DNA from: Sitta carolinensis
Lineage: Eukaryota; Chordata; Aves; Passeriformes; Sittidae
Assembly (NCBI GenBank): GCA_032173965.1
Contig: CM063288.1
Coordinates: forward strand, 26,072,001 to 26,136,000
DNA length: 64,000 nt
Direction of reading: 5' to 3'
Within the stretch, counting starts at the first letter, position 1. The number at the start of each line of letters is the position of its first letter. Under the pieces are notes generated by a model. That model made no database searches. It was not told where the DNA came from and worked only from the letters and a program-made list of their open reading frames with translations. The translations under genes were made by a program, and so were the position numbers. Positions 1 to 11,500 of the stretch are shown here, piece by piece.

Positions 1-1152
1 AAGTGTCTTCACATACCTATCCCTTTTTCATCTGTATGCAGACAGGAGGTAATGAGACTGTCTTACTTAGGGACCTGTCTGATTTTTCACGATGGAAAGC
101 ATTATTTAACAACCTGGGAATATTTTCTTGCAGTTTAGTAAGTGGAAATTCAGATGAAGACTAGTTGTGTCCAGCAAGTCCCTCTGTGTAGTGATTTATC
201 AGAATAACTTCTTTGGCATTTTTTCTGGGCCTGTGCGATTTATGTGTGTAACCAATCTGCTCAGTCCCATGAGATTGATTTTACTGAGACTCTCACATAG
301 CTTGCCATGGATTAGTACTTTTGACCCTGTATCACGTTCTGCTTTGAGAACGTGGATGTGATACACAAAAACCAGGTTCTCCTGGAAGCGCAGATACACA
401 GTTCTTAAAAGTTGGTGGAAAGCAGCAGTCCCATCTACAGTTTTCTGTCCTGATGTCTGGAGCTCTGGCTCATATGCAAGGTTGAATTTCACACCAGTGT
501 ACTGCCTTAGAAAGTGACACTTCCTATTTTTGTAGGTATATTTACCTACAGGTATAGGTATATTTGAGGGTGGTTCAGACATAACAATTACAGTACCACC
601 ACTGAGCCAGAAAAGGAGGTGCTAGGAGTGCACCTTCATCCTGTGCATATGATCTCTGTGTTATCTCCTACTGTTCAGCCCATAGCACTCTGTTTGGTTT
701 TACTCCTCACTTGCATCCATTTGTTGTCTGTGTCCATTCCTGAGTTTCCTGTCTATTTCAGAACTTGCCTTGCACATCAGTTATTTAAAGATAAAAATGT
801 TCAATTTTCTTTTTCTGCAGAAGGATGTTAATTCCTTAAGGCTTAACACCACTCATATTTGCACTGTCACATGTGCAGTCTGGACAGGTGCCCCTGCTGT
901 TAAGTGTATCAGCAACAACATTCATCTATCGGGATTAACATTAAGAAAACATTTATAATTGTTTCCATATGTAAAATATCTGTACCGCAGCAACATCATG
1001 TAGAGTTACGTCAGCATTTCAAAAAAGGAAGATGGGAGAGAAGAAGGGAATTGCAGCTTTAACTTGGGGGGTACAGCAGTGAAGAAGAATGGGGGTACTT
1101 ACCTGTTTCTGCTGAAATGAGGAGAGCTCCTGTGTGTGTGTTTCTCCATCAG
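1..1152. other. Probable FASTKD2 intron, no exon recognised
   Basis: The first recognised exon begins mid-protein, so this stretch should be intronic. I searched for the expected upstream FASTKD2 segment and found none. A 127-codon open frame on the - strand (199-582) matches nothing I know and is within chance expectation. Confidence 0.6.
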
Positions 1153-1261
1153 GTTACTAGTGGAACAGCGTGTTTCAAGTATCAGAGACATCTTTGTTCT
1201 GCAAAATCTGATGAAATGCCTGGGAAAAGATGTTCCAGTTTTTCTGAAAAAGAAATTAGAG
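1153..1261 (+). CDS. FASTKD2: FASTKD2 coding exon (first in window)
   Basis: The acceptor follows a pyrimidine-rich stretch ending in catcag. The exon takes one base to finish an Arg codon, then encodes [20 protein letters not shown] and the helix ending KKKLE, and stops at a GTAAAG donor in phase 0. It aligns with the human segment ILVDQQV...LKRKLE. Confidence 0.9.
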
Positions 1262-4200
1262 GTAAAGTTAGTTGGAAGCTCATTTTTACTCCCACAAAGC
1301 CCGTGTTCTTGCATCATTTGTAAATTGTGTATGGTTCTTTGCAGGCACTGAAGGAGAAAATGTAATAGAAAGGTAACTGTATTTGCTATATGCATCATAG
1401 TCCAGCTATATCTGTAGGAAGACCATATATTTGGAAGCTGGTAACAAAAGGAATTGAGGCAGTAAAACAGCAGTGCCCTTACCTCTTTGAGTTGGCCACA
1501 TGGTGTTTCATAGAAGTGCTTACAGGCTGTTTCCTGATTCCCTTGCCCAGCCTGTGGCTGATGATGAGGTGACAGAAAACTGGTCTGTGATGGGGCTGTG
1601 TCCAGTAACTGTACAGGGCAGGAGGACTGGTGGGAGTGAGATGCCAGAACTCCCAAGCTCATGGTCTTGTTTTTCTATGTATGTGATAGATCCCCTAGGA
1701 AATACAGTGGCTGGGAACAGGCTGTAGGTTTTATGGCAGGATGTACTGGGTTTTGTCCCCTGATTTAAAAACCCTTTTGGGAACCTTCTTTCAAACAGGA
1801 CCTGCTAGTGTTTTCATCGCATAACCGAAGGGCTCTCATGTCAGAGGTTTTAATAGCATTCATGAAACATCATAAAACTGAGAGGAAAATAACATTTGCA
1901 CTTGTTAACTAAAGGGAGCACTTAATTTTCTGAGCCCACAGGGTACTATTTTTTTACAGGGCAATTTTTTATCATAGATGCATTTTATATTTAACATCTG
2001 ATATGTATACAGTAAAAATACTCTATTTTAACAGCCAGTATAATTTGTAGTTTCATTTTTACTGTCATTTATATCGATCTATTGATGGCTTTGATAAATG
2101 AAATATACTTTCTGGCCTCAGAGCTGACCCTCTCTGCCTCAGTCCACATTTGTAGCTGGGTGTTTGTATAAAATACAGACCACTCACATACTGTTGAATC
2201 ACTTTGTAGGCTTACAGCTTTCATGCACGTGCAAAACCATAATTGGACTACTATGAACTTTTAAGTTAACTGTGTCTGTTTTATTTCTGCTACTTTCTTA
2301 AGAGTCGGTAGAAGATGTGTATTTGCAGTGTTTGGAAATGATCTTTTCAGAGATTCTTTTCTTTTAACGTAACCATATGTTCCAAATTGCTGGAAACTTG
2401 TGTAGTGACACATTTCTAGAGCACTTGACCTGCTATAATTGTGTATTAAGAAATTGACAGTCATTATTATATGCTTTTACTGGTTTTTGCTTCTTTTTCT
2501 TTCATATAAATCTGAACTAAGGACTTTGTGAAAGTTTTGGTGATAAAGTCTTCACCAGAAAGCAATGATAATATACCTGAAGAATGAAGGATTTAATAAA
2601 CTCTGGTTCACTTTAGATGGCAGTTGTGAGAGAAATAGACGGTTTGACTTTTCCGAATGCTCTGCGTATGTTTTTGGCTCTTGCTGCAATGAATTATTGT
2701 TCCCTTCCAATCCTGAATCCCTGCAGTAAAAAGATCCAGGGTAAGAAAAATATGTTAATTAAATTTCCCTTCCTTATACCAAATTCTTCCTAATTATTGT
2801 CTCATCTCCCTTTTCTGATTTCCTTTAAAACTCAGGAAACATCTTTGTTTTACAGGATATTATGTGGAGCCATTTGACAAGCAGCAGGACAGAAAATTAC
2901 TGATCAATAATAAAAGCAAATAGCTCTTGTCATCTCTGCTCTTCTTAACATTTATCTGAATTACATATTTTTCTTTATATTTTTCTGTACACAGGATTTA
3001 AGGAAAAGAATTTAATTTTAGCAAAGAAAAGAGATTTCAAATAAATTTTTGTAACAAATCTGAATTGGAATTTGACAACTTACAGGATGGATTGGTGACT
3101 TAGTGTGATTAGTTGGTAAACTAAAGGGAAAATAGCATTTCCTTGATTACTGGATTTAATTATTTGTTACTGCTAAATAATTAACCTCATGCTGTAGCCC
3201 ATAATAATATTAAATGAAAATGAATGCTTTTACCTCTCTATATACCTTTCCAATACATAGCTTGAGTATATGTATCTGTTGATACAGTATCAGTATCTGT
3301 TGATTCATGCTTAAAATACAGAATAATTTGTGTCTTCTAAAGCATTAAGGTAGCAAAATAGCATTCTTAATAGAAATGACCCAGAAGCATTGAGGCTGCT
3401 TGTACAGTCTTTATTTGTCCTGGTCGTTCATATATGTTAGGACACGGTGTTTAGTTGCACATCCTTCTCCCAAAGGACTTTCACCATACCCAGCACACAG
3501 GCCAGGTGGCATACACAAAGGGACATGTGACTTTCTCCAGCATTTTTTTAGTGTATGCTGAAAATCAAAAATCCTGAAACAGAAGACATCTGGGGACATA
3601 ATCTTCTTACTTATTTTGTTAATTTGTCCCCTTTTTGCTGATTAATGTATTGTAGCTTGATTCTAGCTCAGATAGGTTTCTTCTATCTCTCAGTTTCTCA
3701 ATGTGTTTTAGCTCAGTTGAGCTTTGCCTAGCTAGTCACAGTCTTCCACTAGTTTTTTTCAGTACTTTTCCCCTCTTCCATCCTTTAACCAAACTGTTCC
3801 CACAGTGTCTCCAACCTACAGCTCCCATTGCTTTTTATCATCTGTTACAGAAAATGTCCATGATGTTCCATTTCGGCTGTTAATTCTCATTCTGGAAGCT
3901 TGTTACACTCTCCAGTACCGTAACGTGAAACTGTTTTCAGCATTAGCAGACTATGTTAATTCTACTGCCTACCTTTGGGACAAAAGACAGGTACATATTT
4001 TGAGACCAAATAATTTGTAGTGGTACTAATAGAGTATTTGATGTTTCCATCTTACCTTTCTTCATGTTTGTGCTTGATCTTTGGAGAAAAAATGTTTATG
4101 AATACCAATCTGATGAAGCTGATAGTTACATTTTTTAAATGCTGTTCTATTTATTCATAAGTAAAGAAACAAAAGTTTTGCAAAATTTGCTTTAATTAAA

Positions 4201-7200
4201 AATGTCTTCTATGAAATCAACAGGTAGGATCTACTTCACTGGTTTTCTTGACTTATAAAGCTATCTTTTCTTTTAGATTATCCTTTTTCTCTCTACCTGT
4301 GAGACACTTGGCTTTCAGCCTACTGAGTTGCTGGATATTTTTGCTGAGAAGGTGACAGAAGACCCCGATTTCCTTAACTTGAAAAACCTTTTGGTTGTTC
4401 TTCGAGTGTATTCACGACTCAACCATGTTCCCAGAGTCCAAACGCATCTGTAGGTTTTCATTTAGAGTGCCTGATAATATGTTACATAGACATTGCAGAT
4501 ACATTAATGTATGGCAACTAGTATTTAATTTTATTTGTGAAAGAGCTCATAATCCAGTTTCATTCATCTGTAAGGCAAATTGCTGTGTCTTTTCATATTT
4601 CTCCTAAATAAGATTTTTTTTTCTCTAACTGAAAGACTAACCAGGTTCTAGACTTCCAGGCTACTAAATCTGTTGATAGGTTGATAGTATCCTCAAAGTA
4701 AGAATCAACCACTAATGTTAGATGACACAAAATACAATTATACAAGATAATAAAGATTTCTAAGTTGTATTGTAGTTTGAAATACGTATTTTATGTAGCC
4801 TTATTTGTGTCCTTAGATATTTTTCTTCTCATTTTGAAAAAGGTTTTTTGAGACTCTTCATAGCTGCTTGAATAAGTGCCTACCTCAGATTTCCAACACA
4901 GAACTGCTGAAGGCAGTGTATTCACTTGGCATCTTAGGATATCTTCCCCACCGTGCACTTGATGAGCTGCTGCAAAAGGACAGCAAGGATGAACTTACAC
5001 TGTCAGGTCAGACCTTACTTTGTCATGTTCTTGTTTTAAACAGGATGTCTGCCTGTGTATGTAATTTGTTGTAATTGTGTTAGAAGATTAGAAATTAAAG
5101 AACACAAGCATGATTAATATTAAATTTGAAGTCCTCAGGACAAAGTTAATGTAGTGATGGTGATCTGAGTGATTTGGGTCTGCGCTGGCAAATCAGGTTT
5201 ATTGTCTTGAGCCTCATGGTGGCAACAGTTTAACAGTAGGTGTGCACTTAAACATAGGAAGTCTTAACCTTTGCAAACTAACTCTAGTAAATGGAGTCAT
5301 GAGTAAAAGCAGGATTTGGAATGCTCTGAGTTACAATGAGGTCCTTGGAGTGGTTTGTAGAAGAATTTGGTTTCCACATTACAATTTTCTACAGTTAGTA
5401 GAGTAGTTGAGTGGAATTTGCTATGCTAGAACAGACTATAAAATTATAGTAAAATGGAAAATCTGTGGAATAATATATTGTATGTAATATTTTTGGTATC
5501 CTTTTTCAGATGATCTTAAAGAACAAAACACAGTGATGCTTCGCTGTGTGAAAACATGTATGGAACTTGACAGCCCTTCTTTCAGAAAGCCTGCATTCGT
5601 GCTGACTGAGAATTTGTCCTCATTAGTATCTCTTAATCTCAGAAGGGCTCAGGAGGCACTGATAGAACTTCTGGGAGATGAGAACATGTTCCGGCAAAAT
5701 GTTCAGCTGCCATACAGATACCATATTGGTATGAAGCGATATTAGTACTACTGTCATATTATTTTTATTATGGATTTATAATCCCCAGAATAATAAGATG
5801 GTAATTCATTTGAATAGGATGCAAGAGATTAAAAGTTTAACATTTTGAAGATAGTCTTTTAACATCTTTAATGTCGTTGATTGGTGAATCTACTTTTAAT
5901 GATGCTTCTGTTCAAGTTTTTAAGTCCTTTTACTAAAACTTTTATGATTTCTCTTGTTTACAAAAATGCTTTGGATTTTTTTCAGGCATCAGCAAGCACA
6001 TGTTAATTGTACATAAATCCAGTGTGACCAGCTTTGAGAGAGCTGACGTGTTAGTACCAAGTCATTAGTGTTAGAAACAAAGCCAAACAGCAGCTGCCTT
6101 TTTTTTCTTTCTTCCCTTTTGTTCTCTTGTTTCTTCTCAGAAGTTCTGGCTAAGACTTAGGCTCTACTTTCGTTTACAAAATGGGATATGACTTCTTTTG
6201 GTTTCTCTTACATTTTGATATTTCTTTTTTTTTTTTTTTTTTTTTTTGCCAGTGACCCAGCTTACCAGTTTCTCTGTACTAGTAATAATTTTATTCCTAA
6301 ATATTTCTAATGAGGAATTGGATTGCAGGAAAATATGAGTAGGGATGACAGACTGCAATCAAGAGTAGTTTCTTTAAATTATTATTTCACTCCATAAACT
6401 TAAATCTGCAGTTTTTAGAAACAAATTAATTTTTTTCTTGAGATGGGCAAGCTATAACTTTATATTCATTGCAGGGAGGGAAAAGCTATCAGTAATAATT
6501 CAGTTATTAGAGAACAGCAATTAGAAACAGACCAGTGATGGTGTCTATTAACTTTTTCAAATGAGCTGCTAATTTGAAAACAATTTGAATAATTAATGGG
6601 TTCGAATGACAACATTAATTTTAACCTCTTGCAGAGTTAAATGTTTCGTTGTTTTGTTTTCAGATTTTGAAATCAGAATGGACTCAGACAGAAAGAAAGT
6701 GCTCCCCATAGCTGCAACAGATGATCATCCTGACTCTCACGTTCAGAGGTATGTTTCTTTGACTGCATATTTCTTCTAGCATGCTAGTTTTATTTGCATA
6801 TATCCCATCCAGTTACTTCTTTGGTTCACTGATTTGCAGAAGCAAGGTAGATATCTCAGTTGTTATTTGTGGGCTTTGGAATGTCCAAGTGCAGAGCAAC
6901 AATTTATCCAGCTTGATATCTTCTAACAGAAGATAACACTAAACATTTCAGAGAAGGAGGCAGGAAACATCACACTTATGAATGCAGGTAGCAGATTCTT
7001 TAAGAGTATTTGTCCAATTAAACATTCAGTTATTCTCTCAAGTCTCAAAAATTTGCATCTCTGATATGTTATGGCAGTTAATTCAGTTTCTGAAATGCAA
7101 TTTGAATAAAGGGGATCATCATATCCACATTTTAGGTGATTAATTTAATCTTGTGTAGAAGACTGACCTCTCAGTAACTGAAGCAAGACATATATCATTT

Positions 7201-8441
7201 AAGTAATGCTTAAGTAGAATTGGGTAATACTTAACATTTGTGTGCTGGATCACTGCACAGCAATGTATTTTGTACAGTTTGCTTTTTGATAAAAGGAGAG
7301 CTAGTGAATTGTGTAACTGAAACTCAATGTTCCAAGGCATTCAGGTTTCCTCACCCTTCCAAATAGGTTATTATGGCAGGAAGTGACTGATTCTGAATAT
7401 CATTAGCAAAGGATCAAAGTAAATGCAGAATCTGTCAAATTAATGCAGAATTTTGAAATATCTATTTTCTTCTCAAGAGGTGGAGATCTAAGTACCTAAT
7501 TCTGCTGTAGGTATTTGGGTAGATGCTGGTACTTGTGTGAAGGTCATGGAAGAAAAGAGTCTAAATTACTTGAACCTGAAGAAGGAAGAGGATAATGACA
7601 TTTGTGCAATCCTGATATTTTTGCCTACCAGAAAGACACATGTATATTCTGCAGTGCTAACAGACATCATCGAATCATTGTCTTATAAATGATTACTCTG
7701 CATTTTTACAGTGAAGTCTTCCCTACTTTCCTTTGGTTGCAGGTTGGCTTTTCTGTTTGCTCCTATGTCTGCCTTCTGTCTGGGTACAACACACCCTCAG
7801 GGGAAACTGGCAATGAAGAAACGGCATCTAAATAAACTGGGCTATCATGTGATTCTGGTAAGAATAGCCCTGAAACTCTCTGTTTCAGTCCTGTTAGCAG
7901 CACAGTGATGAGTATGGTTGGTAGTTCAGGCCTTGTTCTACAAAGCATGAAGGCTCATCAGGAATGGTGGGCTTTCTCCAGAATGCTAACTCTGATGAGT
8001 GTATCATTTCTAGATAGAGGGTAGTGGTGCTGTCACTAGGAAGAAAAGAGAGAGGAACTCTAAAAGATGAGCTACTACTTAGCATAATCAGTAAATAAAT
8101 AGTTGAGGGAAAAAAACCCCAAGCCACGAATTGCTTTGCACCTGAGAAACTGATGTGTCTTTGGCTTATTTCCCCAATTTTTTTACACTCAATAATTGAA
8201 GTGAACTTGTATTCAGAATACAACAACTTCTGTGGCCTTCTCATTTCTGAGCACTTGGTTTGTAGGACAGGGTAGTTTGGACAATAGAAATAAGGTACCC
8301 TGTCCTTTTGCTTTCTTACAGATCCAGAACAAGAAGTTTCAGGAAATGAAAAATGAAGATGCAGTTGAGTTTCTGAAAAGAAAAATTTATTCAGATGATG
8401 ATTTCTCTTTTCCTGAAGCAGCTGTGCAGGATAATAATTAA
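1153..8441 (+). CDS. FASTKD2: FASTKD2, FAST kinase domain-containing protein 2 (5'-partial, 9 exons)
   Basis: Coding exons are 1153-1261, 2617-2740, 3851-3990, 4277-4449, 4843-5006, 5510-5728, 6664-6748, 7743-7857 and 8322-8441. All have GT-AG borders and matching phases, and together give about 415 residues plus a stop. The order of motifs follows human FASTKD2: [66 protein letters not shown], then the RAP domain with [20 protein letters not shown] and a C-terminal [10 protein letters not shown]. The human protein is about 710 residues, so the N-terminal ~40% (targeting peptide, start) lies left of the window. Known of the family: it is a mitochondrial RNA-granule protein that binds 16S rRNA and supports mitoribosome assembly; human mutations cause a mitochondrial encephalomyopathy with low cytochrome oxidase. 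No frameshift or internal stop was seen. CPO follows on the same strand. Identity is nearly certain; start and isoforms are unknown. Confidence 0.95.
2617..2740 (+). CDS. FASTKD2: FASTKD2 coding exon
   Basis: It enters in phase 0 after ctttag and encodes the conserved MFLALAAMN helix and CSKKIQ. It leaves in phase 1 at GTAAGA. Confidence 0.9.
3851..3990 (+). CDS. FASTKD2: FASTKD2 coding exon
   Basis: It starts after ttacag and encodes the segment with [16 protein letters not shown], closely matching human LQYHNLDLFKGLADYV. It ends with DKRQ in phase 0 at GTACAT. Confidence 0.92.
4277..4449 (+). CDS. FASTKD2: FASTKD2 coding exon
   Basis: It starts after ttttag and encodes [29 protein letters not shown] and YSRLNHV, matching human FENLGFRPVGLMDLF and YSSLNHV. 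It leaves in phase 2 at GTAGGT. Confidence 0.92.
4843..5006 (+). CDS. FASTKD2: FASTKD2 coding exon
   Basis: It starts after aaaaag and completes a Leu codon. It encodes [19 protein letters not shown] and LDELLQKD, matching human SSENLLDAVYSFCLMNYFP and FNQLLQKD. It leaves in phase 1 at GTCAGA. Confidence 0.92.
5510..5728 (+). CDS. FASTKD2: FASTKD2 coding exon (FAST_2-like region)
   Basis: It starts after tttcag and encodes a 72-codon segment with [25 protein letters not shown] and VQLPYRYHI, matching human LHTLDTCLKLDD and VHLPHNYHI. It leaves in phase 1 at GTATGA. Confidence 0.92.
6225..6247 (+). repeat. Poly-T tract (23 bases) in a FASTKD2 intron
   Basis: An uninterrupted T run about 420 bases before the 6664 acceptor. 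Confidence 0.95.
6664..6748 (+). CDS. FASTKD2: FASTKD2 coding exon
   Basis: It starts after ttttcag and encodes [15 protein letters not shown], matching human DFEIRMDTNRNQVLP, then an acidic stretch ending HVQR across the junction. It leaves in phase 2 at GTATGT. Confidence 0.92.
7743..7857 (+). CDS. FASTKD2: FASTKD2 coding exon, RAP domain N-half
   Basis: It starts after ggttgcag and encodes [20 protein letters not shown] and [11 protein letters not shown]. This is the core of the RAP domain (human [30 protein letters not shown], given in parts: [12 protein letters not shown] / LAMKMRHLN). It leaves in phase 0 at GTAAGA. Confidence 0.93.
8322..8441 (+). CDS. FASTKD2: FASTKD2 last coding exon, RAP domain C-half and stop
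   Basis: It starts after cttacag. It encodes [20 protein letters not shown] and KIYSDDD, a variable acidic tail, and TAA at 8439-8441. Confidence 0.93.
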   Translation: MQNKKFQEMKNEDAVEFLKRKIYSDDDFSFPEAAVQDNN

Positions 8442-8511
8442 AATAAACTAAGAGTTTTGGGTCTCCTGATCTCTATTTTTCGTGTGTAATTACTGTAAGG
8501 ATTTTAATAAA
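8442..8511 (+). terminator. FASTKD2: FASTKD2 short 3' UTR with two poly(A) signals
   Basis: AATAAA at 8442-8447 begins right after the stop codon; a second AATAAA sits at 8506-8511. The second would give a 3' UTR of roughly 80-100 bases and is the more likely signal in use. No longer UTR is evident, but cleavage cannot be placed from sequence alone. Confidence 0.6.
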
Positions 8512-11500
8512 AGAGATAAATAATTTTAGACACAATTGCCTGCTCCACGATATTACTGAGTAAGAAAAGTTTGTGAAATGAACACTGCCTGCTGATAGTG
8601 GGGGCTTTCTTTTGAGAAGTGGGAGCAAATTTTTTGTAGTGGAAGAAAATAATTATTCCGAAAAGCACTCTGACATCCATTGCTGTTACAAGGTCTTAAT
8701 TTAATCTGTACTTTGCTTCTCCTACTGCATGCCCCTAGTCAAATTTCTCTCTTCTCTTGAGCTGGGCCAGGGAAAAGATGTAACTGTTTCAAGGGCTGTT
8801 GGAACCTGGCCAGCAACTAGGCACTAGAAGGATTTCCTTTCGACTATGTAGTTCTTTATGCAGAACTATATATGGTAAATCAGTAAATAACTGATTTAAA
8901 CCAAGACAGTAACTAAGCCTAAGTGGTATATTAAAAGATTCAGTCATGTGGAAGCTTTCTGAAAAAAATCAATCTTGCTCAGTTTTCAGAAGTTTAGGCC
9001 AGTAATGGTCCTGTTTGCTGTGTGCTTTTTCTTTTGAACCCCTTGCTTCAGTGCTACTGTAATAGGTTTTGATGCTTCTCACTGCAAGGACACAGACCTG
9101 CTGTGTCTTTATAAGCTGACTCCTGTCTGTTTCTGATAATAGTAGCTCCACAACTATTCAAAGAGGTGTTGCAATACTCAGATTCACCCTGTCATCTCCA
9201 CTGACCTGTTGTGTAGTGGTGAAATTGATTATGTTGGGAGAGCATTAGAACTGCAAAGCAGCTTTGGACCTTTGATAGGAAGGAGCAGAGAGAACTGATA
9301 CATCTTTTCTGTTCTTGGTAAAATGTAACTGATAAAACACATTTTTTACTTCTGGAGTTGCTCAAGTTTCTAACAGCTGGCTTGTTTCTGGGGGGTAATC
9401 AGATCGCACTCACAATTTTGCTGTAGCACAGTCACAGGCCCATGGGCATTGAGGGCAAGCAGGGAAACAGCAATACTTTCTACAGTGACTGTGTGCTACC
9501 TAACCGTGGTGCCCTTGCTTCACTTGCTGAGCTACAAGCACTGTGTTCTTTGTCTTTCTGAAGTAGCGTGGATGCATGGTTAAGGTACTACAATGATGAT
9601 ATAAAAAGGTATTACAGTAATGAGATAATGTGGAAAGAAATAATATACTTAGAAAATTTCACTGCCCAACTTTTTGGGGAATATGTAGATAGAATTATAG
9701 TGCATATTTATGAAGGAAGCAGTGCAACCAAAGCAGCATGCTTGTTTCTCTGTCGCATTAAAAGCAGAGAGCTGTTCAGCATTTCAGTCTCTGAAATGCA
9801 GCACATGCAGAAAACAAATTTGAGGCAATTGTAAAACTTAACAGCCAGAGCAGAGGTCATTTGCTCGACTTGAGAAGTTTATTATGCTCCCTTTTTGGAT
9901 CTTTCACTTTGAGGAAGCACTGTTTGTGAAGTGGGCTGGTCAGTGCCATTCTGTTCTGAGCTGGACACATGGTCCCAGCCTACACTGGAGAATGTCTGAA
10001 ATATTCTGTGCTGGAGGGCCAGGTAACACACAGCTGTGTTTGAGAAAGTACTTGGTGCTGTTCAAGCTGGAAACCTGCAGACCAATACTGTGGTGTCCGC
10101 CATGGCTCTTGCCTGGGCTGAGGAGCTGCTTCGTACAGCTGCTCTGAGATTTTCAGTCAGGTGCTCAGTCACAGGTACGTAAACTCAGGGACAGAGCACA
10201 GGCAGGGGTGCCAGCAGCCTGGACAGAACTAACCACCAATGGGCACAAAATGGCACACCATGTTATTAAATTAGCTAATAACTATATATTCTTTCTTAAA
10301 TGCCTTGTGAGTAGGGAGAAACATATACAAGCAGTGTGGAAGTATAGTAGTTGGCCATAAGGATCACCTCACTTACTAAAGTTTCTTGCTCTGTGCTCTC
10401 TCAGTAATTTATGTCATCTACACTGATTCAGAGTTCCAAGTAGTAGGTATCTGCTGCCAGATACTTCAGAGCTGTGGGGGTTTTGGATCTTTACATATGC
10501 TAATATGCTAGTCTGCTGAAAATAAATCCAGGGTTTTCAGGTGTCCAATTCATGTAGTAAGGAAGATCCAATCCCCTGTTCTGTGCATTACAGTCTATAT
10601 TTAGATTATCATTCTCCACTCCTGAATCAGTATTGAAATTAGTGGGAGACTCCCAATGAAAATCAACAACAATTATTTTGTGTCTGTAATTATGGGGTTT
10701 GTCATTGCATGGAGTGCTTGGTGTGAAAAATCCCCCTTTTAAGCCAAACAGGTACAAAATGGATAATTTTAGCTGACCTGCTGGTGAGGCTAACTGCAGA
10801 TGTAAGCTGCATCTTTTTCTACCATTTTCACAGTCTGCCTGCAGATTCAGGAACATGTGTTTCTAACCTTTATTCACACTTGGAACCTTTTGTAAATGCA
10901 GTGGCTGGAAATTGTATCTCAATGAAGAGTGAGAAACAAGAAAGCTGTATATGGCTTTATTTCATAGAGACCATGGCTTATGAATGGATGGAACCCAGAC
11001 ATTTGCTGTGATGTTTTACTAAAATACTAAATACTAAAGGTATTTCAAGGGTGTATCGAATCTAGCAAGCCAAGTTTCTCAACTCCATGTGAAATGAAAG
11101 TAGATAATTCATTAAGTAAACTAAATTGCTGAAGCAGGGGAGGATTTTCAATGAATTGAAGGCTTGTTAAAGAAAGTATAGGGCTTAGAATAATTATATA
11201 TCTAAGACTTAAAGACAGGGGACTCAGTTGCACTAAGCAACCATTTATTTAACCAGACTCTCACAGGAAGGCACTATATTTTATTCCTGGGCCACAAAGA
11301 AGTCAGAAAAGTAGAAGCATATCTTTTCTTCATTCTGAACTATGAAATACTGGACTTCAATATTCATCCTGCCAATTCCAAAGAAACAGATAATGCCTTT
11401 TATGATTCCTGGGTTTTTACATGCTGCTTGCTGTTAGACATTATTTCATTCATAAATCTTGTTTTATTGCAAAACAGTAAAATGCCATGATAAAACTGGA

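Noticed and set aside
199..582. 127-codon open frame on the - strand at the left end
   Set aside because: No family resemblance and no clear splice context; frames of this length are expected by chance in 64 kb. I also checked whether it was MDH1B, the expected neighbour, and it is not.
1099..1662. 187-codon open frame on the - strand
   Set aside because: It runs antisense through a genuine FASTKD2 exon and its introns, has no domain and shows low-complexity Ser/His/Gln composition; a shadow frame.
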